In this document: positions 34,287 through 42,548 of the stretch, piece after piece
How the letters are laid out: every line of letters starts with the position of its first letter
How positions within the stretch are numbered: the first letter of the stretch is position 1
Made by a program: the position numbers and the translations under genes
Assembly: GCA_030263715.1 (NCBI GenBank)
Contig: SZPM01000001.1
Coordinates: forward strand, 124,001-188,000
Origin: ATM1 sp003577165
GTDB taxonomy: Bacteria; Armatimonadota; Fimbriimonadia; Fimbriimonadales; ATM1
Length of the DNA stretch: 64,000 nt
Direction: 5' to 3'
The notes under the pieces: generated by a model
What the model saw: only the letters and a program-made list of their open reading frames with translations
Told to the model about the DNA's origin: nothing
The model's database searches: none

Positions 34287-36229
34287 GCGAACCTTCACAG
34301 CAAGTCATCGGACACGTAGTAGGAACGGAGCAATCCCCGAATACGGCGTACAAGTTCCATTTTTGGGCCGAACTGTCCGCGCCGCTCGGAATCGGCTCGC
34401 TCGTGAGAGTGGAATACGGCCGTGGCGAGGGTCCAGCGGTGAGGATTTACGGCGTGGTCGTCGAAGCCTACGCTTACAACGATCTCCCGAACGCCCTGAC
34501 AGACTATCTCGGCAGGGAAGGAACGCCCGGGGGGGAGGCGCTCACGCTGCGACCGGAAATCCGAGTCTACGAAGCGGCCGTGCTGCGGCGCATACCGGAA
34601 GAGCCCGTCGCGGCGGTGGGAATTGGCGAGGTTTACGAGGCGACAGCCGCCGATGTGCGCACCGCACTTTGCGGGGACAAGTTTGAAGGAGGCATCCCGA
34701 TCGGATTCTATGGGATGAAGGGCAAGGAACTTCCTGTGTACGCGGATCCGGACTACATCCTCGGCCCGGAGGCCGGTCACTTCAACATCACGGGCACAAG
34801 CGGCCTTGCGGCGAAGACGAGTTACATTCAATTCCTGCTCTCGTCGATCTTCCAGCACTACGAGGGGAGGGAAGATCAAGGCATTGCCGCCGTCATGTTT
34901 AACGTCAAGGGCGGCGATCTCCTCTACCTTGACCATGCTTGGGAGAGCCCCGACGATGCGTCTGCGCGCATGTACGGGCAAGTTGACATTCCTGTTGCCC
35001 CGTTTCAAAGCGTCACCTACTACGCGCCGTATCAGTCCGAAGCGCATTCCGGCTTGGTCACGCTCCGACGCCATCCCGACCTCGATACGAGTAACCCCAC
35101 GCACGGCTTCTGCTTCGGCCTGAACACGGTGCTTCAGAACGCCGACGTGCTGCTCTCACGCGAAGACCTCGACGCGAAGGCGGACTCCTTCCTTGCGTTT
35201 CTCCAAAACGAAGTCGTCGGACGCGACTGGAGAGTCGAAGAGGACTCGGCACCGCTGAAGGTGGACTCTCTCTTCCAACTCATCGAGGCGGTCAAGCAGA
35301 TGCTGGCGAAGGCGGAGGAAGGGCGCGGGGACTACCACTCGCACCACTCGGCGACCATTCGCAAGATGTACAACCGTCTGGAGGGCTTTCGCCAGAGGTT
35401 CTCCGGCCTCATCGCCTCTCAAACGGAGGAGGTGCCGCCGCTCCCGGCCAGGTTTGAGGATCGGCACGTCTACGTCGTCGATGTTGCGCAGTGCAGCGCA
35501 GACGCGCAGGACTTGATCTTCGCGGCCGTCATCTCGGAATTGCGCAACCGAATGGAGGAGGGCAACCTTGGTGTCCGGAGACTGATCGTCGTCGTTGACG
35601 AATTGAATAAGTACGCCCCGAGCGGAGGACGCGAAACTCACGTGATGCGGTCACTTCGGGACATCGCGGCGCGGGGTCGGTACCTTGGACTGGTGCTGTT
35701 CAGCGCGCAGCAGTTTCGTTCACGCGTTGATCCGCAAATCGTCGGCAACTGTGCCAACTCCGCGTTCGGGAACATCCAACTCGAGGAACTCACGCATCCG
35801 ACATACACCGTCTATCCGCCGGCCGTGCGGGAGAAACTCGCGACGGCCGATCCGGGAGAACTGATGGTTCGTCACCCACACTTTTCTCAGCCTTTGTTCA
35901 TTCGATTCCCACTGCCCACCTGTCTGCGCGGAACCGACGGTATGCGGAAGTTTCCGGTGAACAGGCAGAGCCTCGAAGACGAAATCATGCGCGTGGCCAA
36001 GAGCATCGACCCCCACATCGCGCCCGCTGTTGTTCGTGACCTCCTCGCCGCAGTCCCGGTCGAGGATCGCGAGAGCCGGCTGAGGCGCATCCTTGAAGGC
36101 CTTGCCGAGGAAAAGCGGAATGAAGGAAGGCAGGTCAAAGAGGTCATTCAGCGGTGCGGCGGCCGTGCTCAAGAAATGAAAGCGGGCCCGCCGGTTCCTG
36201 TGGCGGACCCTGAAGATCCCTTCTCGTAG
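34283..36229 (+). CDS. herA: HerA-like hexameric DNA translocase ATPase
   Basis: 648 residues. An N-terminal beta-barrel-like HAS domain (about 1-150; VIGHVVGTEQ, VRIYGVVVEAY) is followed by the FtsK/HerA ATPase core. The Walker A reads GTSGLAAKTS (171-180), an unusual loop with LAA where most have a glycine-rich form, but with the K-T pair intact. Walker B is LIVVVDELNKY (D439, E440). The arginine-containing DIAARGRYLGLVLFSAQQ segment is typical. HerA pumps DNA through a hexamer docked to NurA. Start and overlap with nurA are unambiguous. Confidence 0.86.
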   Translation: MSEPSQQVIGHVVGTEQSPNTAYKFHFWAELSAPLGIGSLVRVEYGRGEGPAVRIYGVVVEAYAYNDLPNALTDYLGREGTPGGEALTLRPEIRVYEAAVLRRIPEEPVAAVGIGEVYEATAADVRTALCGDKFEGGIPIGFYGMKGKELPVYADPDYILGPEAGHFNITGTSGLAAKTSYIQFLLSSIFQHYEGREDQGIAAVMFNVKGGDLLYLDHAWESPDDASARMYGQVDIPVAPFQSVTYYAPYQSEAHSGLVTLRRHPDLDTSNPTHGFCFGLNTVLQNADVLLSREDLDAKADSFLAFLQNEVVGRDWRVEEDSAPLKVDSLFQLIEAVKQMLAKAEEGRGDYHSHHSATIRKMYNRLEGFRQRFSGLIASQTEEVPPLPARFEDRHVYVVDVAQCSADAQDLIFAAVISELRNRMEEGNLGVRRLIVVVDELNKYAPSGGRETHVMRSLRDIAARGRYLGLVLFSAQQFRSRVDPQIVGNCANSAFGNIQLEELTHPTYTVYPPAVREKLATADPGELMVRHPHFSQPLFIRFPLPTCLRGTDGMRKFPVNRQSLEDEIMRVAKSIDPHIAPAVVRDLLAAVPVEDRESRLRRILEGLAEEKRNEGRQVKEVIQRCGGRAQEMKAGPPVPVADPEDPFS

Positions 36230-36236
36230 ATCGGGG

Positions 36237-37052
36237 TCAGTCGATCTTTTCGAGTTTCCGGACCGTTTTGTTGACGGCCTTCCTTGTGCCCTGCTGCGGG
36301 TGCGTGAGGGACTGGGTGGAAGTCGAGGTGATCTCCGCGCCGAGTATCTTGCCGGACGTGCCGCCAAGCAGCACCCAACCGGAGACTTCCAGCGACTGCT
36401 TCATGGTCATGCCGTTCTGCTTCTGAGTATTTGAAGTGGAGCCGGAGATCACGATTCGGTAGGCCGTCTCACCCTCGCGCGGAAGGGCGCCCACGAGTTT
36501 GAACGTGAAGTCGAAGAGCGCGCTCGTCGTCGGATCTGGCTGCGCGAGTTTCAAAGTCCACTTCTCGTTCATCTTCGGCGCGTGGTCGGGAAGCGCCAGC
36601 GCCAAGAAGGCTCCCTTATAGACCCACACCGTCCTCACATCGTCGAGGATGAACTTGTAAACCGTGTTGCCTTTCGGATCCACCATCTGGGTCCTTTCGC
36701 CTGAGCCGAGGTCATTCTTGAATCGCTCAGCGTATTCCTGTTCCATCTTCGCGACTTCCGCCTTTGGCGCGTTGGGCGGCAATCCGGATGCCTTGGCTTT
36801 TCCGGTCACATTGGAATAGGCAAACGACATCGATGCCTTGTTGCCGTCGATGCTCGTCACCTTGATGTTGATCGTTCGAGATCCCTCCGCCTTCATAGAC
36901 TGCGTTTGGCCGCCTGCGCTTGTCGATTCAGTGACCTCGATGGCCTCGCGATACTTGAGGGTCTCATTCTCCGCAAACCGAAGTTCGAGGGGGTAGGTTT
37001 GGATGAGGGAAGGAACGGCGAATGCTGCTGTGACGAGAAGGCTTGCTGTCAT
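36237..37052 (-). CDS. Exported protein of unknown function
   Basis: 271 residues with a hydrophobic signal (MTASLLVTAAFAVPSL), then a beta-rich domain with LELRFAENETLKYREAIEV, MNEKWTLKLAQPD and LLGGTSGKILGAEITSTS. It looks like a distant relative of the lipoprotein at 22185 without the lipobox. The frame extends to 37127, but the ATG at 37052 starts the signal peptide and has GGAG five bases upstream. TACTGG lies seven bases before the ATG, as at 7824. It ends seven bases from the convergent herA. Confidence 0.7.
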   Translation of the reverse strand: MTASLLVTAAFAVPSLIQTYPLELRFAENETLKYREAIEVTESTSAGGQTQSMKAEGSRTINIKVTSIDGNKASMSFAYSNVTGKAKASGLPPNAPKAEVAKMEQEYAERFKNDLGSGERTQMVDPKGNTVYKFILDDVRTVWVYKGAFLALALPDHAPKMNEKWTLKLAQPDPTTSALFDFTFKLVGALPREGETAYRIVISGSTSNTQKQNGMTMKQSLEVSGWVLLGGTSGKILGAEITSTSTQSLTHPQQGTRKAVNKTVRKLEKID

Positions 37053-37087
37053 GAATGCTCCAGTAGGGGGTCGGATTGACTCACGAG

Positions 37088-37093
37088 TATACT
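37088..37093 (+). promoter_or_regulatory. -10 hexamer TATACT, leaderless start of the MlaF-like gene
   Basis: TATACT, then GCCCGAC, then ATG. A TTGACT is present but only six bases upstream of the hexamer, too close to serve as a -35 box. Confidence 0.6.
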
Positions 37094-37100
37094 GCCCGAC

Positions 37101-37841
37101 ATGATCCGCGTCCGGGGCCTGAGCCATCGGTTCGGGGATCGCGTCGTCCTTGCCGAGATCGACGTGGACGTGTCGGCGGGCGAAACGGTCGCCATCATGG
37201 GCTCTTCCGGCGGAGGCAAGACGACCCTCCTGCGCTGTATGGCAGGACTGCTCAGACCGACAAGCGGGACGGTTGAGCTTTTCGACGTAAACCTATACTC
37301 GGCCAGTTCGTCCGAGCGCGCGCAGGTGCGCAAGCGGCTCGGCGTCGTGTTTCAAGGGTCGGCCCTGTTCGACTACCTGAACGTCCACGACAACGTCGCC
37401 TTCGGAGCAGAGAGGCATCTCAAACTAACCCGAAAGGCCCTCAGCGAAATGGTCGCCGAGAAGCTCGGCCTCGTCGGGCTTGAAGGCACGGAGCGGCTGT
37501 ACCCGAGCGAATTGAGCGGAGGCATGAAGAAGCGAGTGGGCCTTGCGCGCGCTCTCGCGATGAACCCGGAAGTCGTCTTCTACGATGAGCCGACCAGCGG
37601 ACTCGATCCGGTTACGGCGTACGCGATCGATGCCCTGATCAGAGAAGTTTCAGAGAAGACCAATGTGACGAGCATAGTCGTCACTCACGATGTTAGCGCG
37701 GTGATGCGCGTGGCCGATCGCGTTCTGTTCTTGCATGACGGCCGCATCGCAGCGGACCTTCCGCCGGAGAGATTTCGAAACTCCAAAGACCCTGCCATCG
37801 CCGAGATCGTCGAGAAATCTCAAGCCGAATCCATCGCATGA
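37101..37841 (+). CDS. ABC transporter ATP-binding protein, MlaF-like
   Basis: 246 residues, a complete soluble ATPase: Walker A GSSGGGKTT, LSGGMKKRVGLARAL, VVFYDEPTSGLDP and VVTHDV. The GGMKKR signature and overall pattern are those of MlaF/Ttg2A ATPases that drive phospholipid transport with MlaE and MCE proteins. No MlaE or MCE gene is near. It overlaps the alcohol dehydrogenase gene by four bases instead, so its real partner is open. Confidence 0.85.
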   Translation: MIRVRGLSHRFGDRVVLAEIDVDVSAGETVAIMGSSGGGKTTLLRCMAGLLRPTSGTVELFDVNLYSASSSERAQVRKRLGVVFQGSALFDYLNVHDNVAFGAERHLKLTRKALSEMVAEKLGLVGLEGTERLYPSELSGGMKKRVGLARALAMNPEVVFYDEPTSGLDPVTAYAIDALIREVSEKTNVTSIVVTHDVSAVMRVADRVLFLHDGRIAADLPPERFRNSKDPAIAEIVEKSQAESIA

Positions 37842-38815
37842 TGCGGGCACAGGTTTGCCACCAGCGCGCGCCAGTCGAAACTCGACCGCTTTCGCTTGAA
37901 CAGATTCCCGAACCTGAACCATGTGACGGTGATGTGCTCCTGGACGTGGAAGTCTGCGCGGTTTGCAGAACCGACCTCCACGTCGTCGAAGGCGACTTGG
38001 AGGGGGGGAAACTGCCGATCGTTCCGGGTCACCAGATCATCGGCAGGGCGCGCGACACCAATGTCCGATTCGGCGCAGCGTGGCTGCACGAAACCTGCGG
38101 CCAATGCTCCTTTTGCTCGAGAGGATCGGAGAATCTCTGCGATCGGCCGACGTTCACCGGATTCCACGTGGATGGCGGCTATGCCGAATCTGTGGCGGCC
38201 AAGCGCGACTTCCTGTATGAGATCCCGGAGGAGGCCGACGCCGCCCAGGTCGCGCCGCTCCTGTGCGCGGGCATTATCGGATTCCGGGCGCTCCGCCGGT
38301 CGGGGGTTGAGCCGGGCCAGGACCTCGGCCTCTACGGCTTCGGGTCGTCCGCGCACATCGTGATCCAGATCGCCCGGCACTGGGGCTGTGCCGTGAGCGT
38401 GATCACCAGGGGAGCGAAGCACCGGAAGTTGGCGGAGGACATGGGCGCGGACTGGGTTGGAGACGCGGACGACGCCCCACCCCGCCCCCTCGATGCGGCG
38501 ATCGTCTTCGCCCCTTCCGGCGAGGCCATCGCGCGGGCGCTCTCCGCCGTCGGCAAGGCGGGGACAGTGGTTTGCGCGGGGATCCACTCGTCCGACCTGC
38601 CGCCCCTCGAGTACTCGCGCCACCTCTTCGGCGAGAAGACTCTCACTTCCGTCACGGCAAACACGCGGGAAGACGGCAGGGAACTCCTGCGCCTCGCCTG
38701 GGAGATCCCCATTCGCACAAGCGTCGAGGAGTTCTCGCTGCAAGAGGCAAACGATGCGCTCTTGAAGTTGAAAACGGACGGAATACGAGGCTCCGCCGTC
38801 CTTCGGATAAAGTAG
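37838..38815 (+). CDS. Zinc-dependent alcohol dehydrogenase
   Basis: 325-residue medium-chain dehydrogenase. Catalytic zinc ligands C43 (CAVCRTDLH) and H65 (VPGHQIIG) and the structural zinc cysteines C87, C90, C93 and C101 are present. The cofactor fold begins near LGLYGFGSSAH, where the usual GxGxxG is partly altered. It resembles AdhA-type single-subunit enzymes that oxidise small alcohols. It is translationally coupled to the ABC ATPase and followed within six bases by an exported hydrolase gene. Confidence 0.88.
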   Translation: MMRAQVCHQRAPVETRPLSLEQIPEPEPCDGDVLLDVEVCAVCRTDLHVVEGDLEGGKLPIVPGHQIIGRARDTNVRFGAAWLHETCGQCSFCSRGSENLCDRPTFTGFHVDGGYAESVAAKRDFLYEIPEEADAAQVAPLLCAGIIGFRALRRSGVEPGQDLGLYGFGSSAHIVIQIARHWGCAVSVITRGAKHRKLAEDMGADWVGDADDAPPRPLDAAIVFAPSGEAIARALSAVGKAGTVVCAGIHSSDLPPLEYSRHLFGEKTLTSVTANTREDGRELLRLAWEIPIRTSVEEFSLQEANDALLKLKTDGIRGSAVLRIK

Positions 38816-38821
38816 GAGCAG

Positions 38822-41278
38822 ATGTTCTTCGCGGCGATCCTCGCGTTCTCGACCCTTTCGCAGCAGCCCCTGGTCATTCGTGACTACCTCGTTCTGCCTT
38901 CAGTGGGCGCTTACGGTCGATCCCCTTTGCATCGCGATCCGATTCAACTCTCAATGGCGAACGGCGAGTGGAAGAATCCTGCGGCGGGCCAGAAAGTCGT
39001 CGGGGCAAGCGGCAACTCGGTCGCATGGAGAGAAGTAACCGCGAAAGAGGACGGATCGCTCGACGTTCCTGAGGTACGGGGGGGATATGCGTTTGCACGC
39101 GTTACCTCCGAAGTCGAGCGCGCCGCGCTCCTCGAAGCCTCGGGGCATTCGATGGTGTATGTCAATGGCGAGCCTCGCGCCGGGGACGTCTATGGAAATG
39201 GACTGACAGTTCTTCCGATCCATCTCAAGCGCGGGGAGAACACCTTTCTGTTTGCGGGGGGGCGCGGCGCAATGCGGGCGAGCATCCTCGATGCGCCCGC
39301 GAGAGTGTATCTCACTTCGAGGGATGTAACGCTGCCCGACTTGCTCCTCGGCGAGCCTGGATCTGTTTGGATCGGGGTCATCGTGATAAACGCGGGCGAC
39401 ATGCAGGAGTCCGCGCTCCGAGTGTCGGCCCAAGTTGATGGGGGGACGGTCGAACTCACGACTGTTCCTTCGATGCTTCCGTTCTCGATCCACAAGGCGG
39501 CAGTGCGCGTTCACTGGACAGGGAAGTCGGAGCAAAAGAGCCTTCCCATCAAATTGACCCTTCAGCGAATGGAGGCGGGCAAGTGGATCGAAGGATCGAA
39601 GCTCGACTTGCAGGCCGAAGTCAAGTCCCCATTCCAGGTGCACAAGCGCACATTCGTCAGCGGTGTGGATGGCAGTGTTCAGTACTACGCCGTCAACCCT
39701 GCTTCGGGAACAGATTCTGTTCCGAAGGCCTTGGCTCTCAGCTGTCATGGCGCGGGTGTCGAGGCGATCGGCCAGGCGAATGCATACGGGCAAAAGGCGT
39801 GGATGCACCTCGTCGCGGCCACGAATCGGCGTCCGTTCGGTTTCGACTGGGAAGATTGGGGCAGGCTCGATGCGATGGAGGTCCTCCGGGATGCGAAGTC
39901 TCGACTCGACGCGGATGAGAGGCGGATCTACCTCACTGGCCACTCGATGGGCGGCCACGGAACTTGGCACCTCGGTGTCACGTTCCCCGATCAGTTCGCT
40001 GCGATCGGGCCGAGCGCAGGCTGGGTGAGTTTCTGGACTTATGCCGGGGGGGCGCGTTTCTCCGATGCGGGGATTCCGGGGATGTTCACGCGCGCGGCAT
40101 CACAAAGCGACACGCTCGGCCTGGTGCGTAACCTCACGAACCTCGGTGTGTACGTTTTGCACGGCGATGCCGACGACAACGTGCCCGTAGATCAGGCCAG
40201 AACGATGACGAAAGCGCTGGCTGAGTTTCACAAGGACTTCATGTCGCACGAGCAGGCTGGCGCAGGGCATTGGTGGGATGCGAGTGAGGAGCCAGGCGCG
40301 GATTGTGTTGACTGGGCTCCGATGATGGACTTCTTTGCTCGCCGCTTACGGCCCCACGCCACGGAAGTTAGAAGGGCCTCATTCACTACCGTGAATCCCG
40401 GTTCTTCCGCGAACTACTACTGGGTGAGAATCGAACAGCAGCAGTCCTCGATGAAGCCGAGCCGAGTCGATCTGGCGTGGGACTGGAACCTCGGGCGCAT
40501 CTCCGGGAAGACGGAAAACGTCGCGATGATCTCATTCGATCCGAGCGTGCTCGACGGAGCAGACTCGCTTCGCTTCGAAGTCGACGGACAGACGATTGCA
40601 GTCCCGCGCATGAAGGAGCCCGGTCGGTACCACTTCGCGAAAGGCGCGGAGGGATGGAAGGCATCGCCTCCTCCTACCGAATCATCGAAGCGTCCCGACG
40701 CAAGCGGGCCGTTCAAGAACGCATTCCAAAACAGGATGATCTTCGTGTACGGCACGGCGGGCACGGACCATGAGAACGCCTGGTCCATTAGCAAGGCGCG
40801 ATTCGACGCCGAGTCCTTCTGGTACCGAGGCAACGCAACCCCGCAGGTCATCTCGGACGCGGAGTTCGTGTCAAAGCAGAGGTACTCGCGCGATCTGCGC
40901 GGCCGCAACGTGATTCTCTACGGCAATGCGCAGACCAATGGTGCGTGGAAAACGGTCGTTGGGGAGAGCGAGATCATTGCCAAGAGGAACCGCATCACAA
41001 TTGGTTCTCGGGAGTTCGTTGGCCCCGACAATCTGCTGCTTGCTTGTCTGCCGAGCCGATCAGATCCAGGATGCCTCGTCGCGGTGATCGCGCCTGCGGG
41101 TATGCCGGCCGCCATGCTGTCTGTCCGGATGCCGACCTTCGTTTCGGGAGTCGCCTATCCTGACGTCTGCGTCATCTCGACGGAGTCCCTTCAAAGTGGG
41201 ATCGATGGCGTCTTGTGCGCTGGATTCCTCGGAAACGATTGGGCCGTCTCCTCCGGAGAGTTCGCCTACCGGGACTAG
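38822..41278 (+). CDS. Exported alpha/beta hydrolase (prolyl oligopeptidase/esterase-like) with accessory domains
   Basis: 818 residues. A weak signal (MFFAAILAFSTL) starts it. Residues 20-270 are beta-rich and carbohydrate-binding-like. The hydrolase core spans about 275-520, with nucleophile S375 in LTGHSMGGHGTWH, an acid near HGDADDNVPVDQA and a histidine in GAGHWWD. The C-terminal ~300 residues have further strands. Such exported enzymes cleave esters or peptides; PHB depolymerase-like or feruloyl-esterase-like activity is possible. AGGAG precedes the ATG. Its stop overlaps the convergent hom stop by four bases (CTAG). Confidence 0.78.
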   Translation: MFFAAILAFSTLSQQPLVIRDYLVLPSVGAYGRSPLHRDPIQLSMANGEWKNPAAGQKVVGASGNSVAWREVTAKEDGSLDVPEVRGGYAFARVTSEVERAALLEASGHSMVYVNGEPRAGDVYGNGLTVLPIHLKRGENTFLFAGGRGAMRASILDAPARVYLTSRDVTLPDLLLGEPGSVWIGVIVINAGDMQESALRVSAQVDGGTVELTTVPSMLPFSIHKAAVRVHWTGKSEQKSLPIKLTLQRMEAGKWIEGSKLDLQAEVKSPFQVHKRTFVSGVDGSVQYYAVNPASGTDSVPKALALSCHGAGVEAIGQANAYGQKAWMHLVAATNRRPFGFDWEDWGRLDAMEVLRDAKSRLDADERRIYLTGHSMGGHGTWHLGVTFPDQFAAIGPSAGWVSFWTYAGGARFSDAGIPGMFTRAASQSDTLGLVRNLTNLGVYVLHGDADDNVPVDQARTMTKALAEFHKDFMSHEQAGAGHWWDASEEPGADCVDWAPMMDFFARRLRPHATEVRRASFTTVNPGSSANYYWVRIEQQQSSMKPSRVDLAWDWNLGRISGKTENVAMISFDPSVLDGADSLRFEVDGQTIAVPRMKEPGRYHFAKGAEGWKASPPPTESSKRPDASGPFKNAFQNRMIFVYGTAGTDHENAWSISKARFDAESFWYRGNATPQVISDAEFVSKQRYSRDLRGRNVILYGNAQTNGAWKTVVGESEIIAKRNRITIGSREFVGPDNLLLACLPSRSDPGCLVAVIAPAGMPAAMLSVRMPTFVSGVAYPDVCVISTESLQSGIDGVLCAGFLGNDWAVSSGEFAYRD

Positions 41279-42546
41279 TGGAAGATCCTCAGAGCCACGG
41301 GGGGGGACGACAGAACGCCCGACGCTTCGATCTCTTTGAGCGCTTGCCGGACCGCGGATGCGTTCCCGCGGTGCGTTATGATCTTCACGTTTCCCCGGTT
41401 CGTTTCGTCGCAAACGAGGTCGGCAAGCGCGTGGGTAATCGAGATCGAATGGTCGCCAAGGATGGTTGCGATACGACCGATCAGCCCCGGCCGGTCGAAG
41501 ATTGGGAACCGCAAGTAGTATCGGCTGTCGCCTTCGACGGGAGCGAAGGGAACGCTCTTGCCTGGATCCCAGATGAGTCGCGACTCCGGGTTTCTGGAAA
41601 TCTCGACGATGTCGGAAAGCACGGCGCTCGCCGTCGGCATCGAGCCGGCCCCCTTGCCGTAGAAGATCAACTCTCCTGTAGCGTCGCCTCGCATGAACAC
41701 CGCATTGAACTCGTTCGATACGCTCGCCAGCGGGTGGTCGTTGGGAACGAGGCTTGGATGCACGCGCAGGTCGATCGAGCCGTTGTTCCTCGTGGCGAGC
41801 GCGAGCAGTTTCACGCGAAAGCCGAACTCCTGTGCCGCTTCGATGTCGATGGATTCGAGCGTGTCGATTCCCTCGATGACCATGTCCTCCAGCTCTGCGC
41901 GTGACTGGAATAGGATTTCCGCGAGGATCAATAATTTGTGAGCCGCATCAATGCCCTTCACGTCGAAGGTCGGGTCAGCCTCTGCGAGTCCTTTCGCCTG
42001 GGCCTCCGCTAAGGCGTCCGCGAAGGTGATCCCTTCTTCGTGCATCCGCGTTAGGATGTAGTTCGTCGTTCCGTTTAATATTCCGACGAGTTCCTCGACG
42101 CGGTTGCCGACCAGTCCTCCCGTGATGGCGCGGATGATGGGAATTCCGCCGCAGACGCTTGCTTCAAATCCGATCTGCCTTCCGTGACGGGCGGCGACCT
42201 CGAAGATCTCCAACCCGTGTGCGGCCAACACGGCTTTGTTTGCCGTCACGACGTTCTTACCGTTTTCGAGCGCACGAAGGATGTAAGACTTGGCGGGCTC
42301 GATGCCTCCCATCACTTCCACGACGATGTTGATGTCGGGGTCGCCGAGAATCTCTTCTGGGTCGTTCGTGATGAGTTCCTTCGACAAGACTCTCGGCTTT
42401 GAGAGATCTCGAACGAGAGCTCGCGAAACTTCGAGCGAAACGCCGGACTTGTTCTCGATGAGGTGGGCGTTTCTCGTCAGGAGTTCTACGAGGCCGGTTC
42501 CGACGGTGCCGAGCCCCAGGAGGCCGACCTTTGTGCAGCTTGCCAT
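41275..42546 (-). CDS. hom: Homoserine dehydrogenase with C-terminal ACT domain
   Basis: 423 residues. It reduces aspartate semialdehyde to homoserine for threonine and methionine. The Rossmann motif LLGLGTVGTGL, VVEVMGG, VVTANKAVLAAHG, and the catalytic-domain signatures GILNGTTNYILT and AEADPTFDVKGIDAAHK are all present. The ACT domain (about 345-423, DRPGLIGRIATILGDHSIS) usually gives feedback control by threonine. It follows metB by two bases, so both are one transcript. Confidence 0.96.
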   Translation of the reverse strand: MASCTKVGLLGLGTVGTGLVELLTRNAHLIENKSGVSLEVSRALVRDLSKPRVLSKELITNDPEEILGDPDINIVVEVMGGIEPAKSYILRALENGKNVVTANKAVLAAHGLEIFEVAARHGRQIGFEASVCGGIPIIRAITGGLVGNRVEELVGILNGTTNYILTRMHEEGITFADALAEAQAKGLAEADPTFDVKGIDAAHKLLILAEILFQSRAELEDMVIEGIDTLESIDIEAAQEFGFRVKLLALATRNNGSIDLRVHPSLVPNDHPLASVSNEFNAVFMRGDATGELIFYGKGAGSMPTASAVLSDIVEISRNPESRLIWDPGKSVPFAPVEGDSRYYLRFPIFDRPGLIGRIATILGDHSISITHALADLVCDETNRGNVKIITHRGNASAVRQALKEIEASGVLSSPPVALRIFH

Positions 42547-42548
42547 CG

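Noticed and set aside
37820..38743. Minus-strand open frame of 307 codons
   Set aside because: Antisense to the zinc alcohol dehydrogenase gene; no domain.
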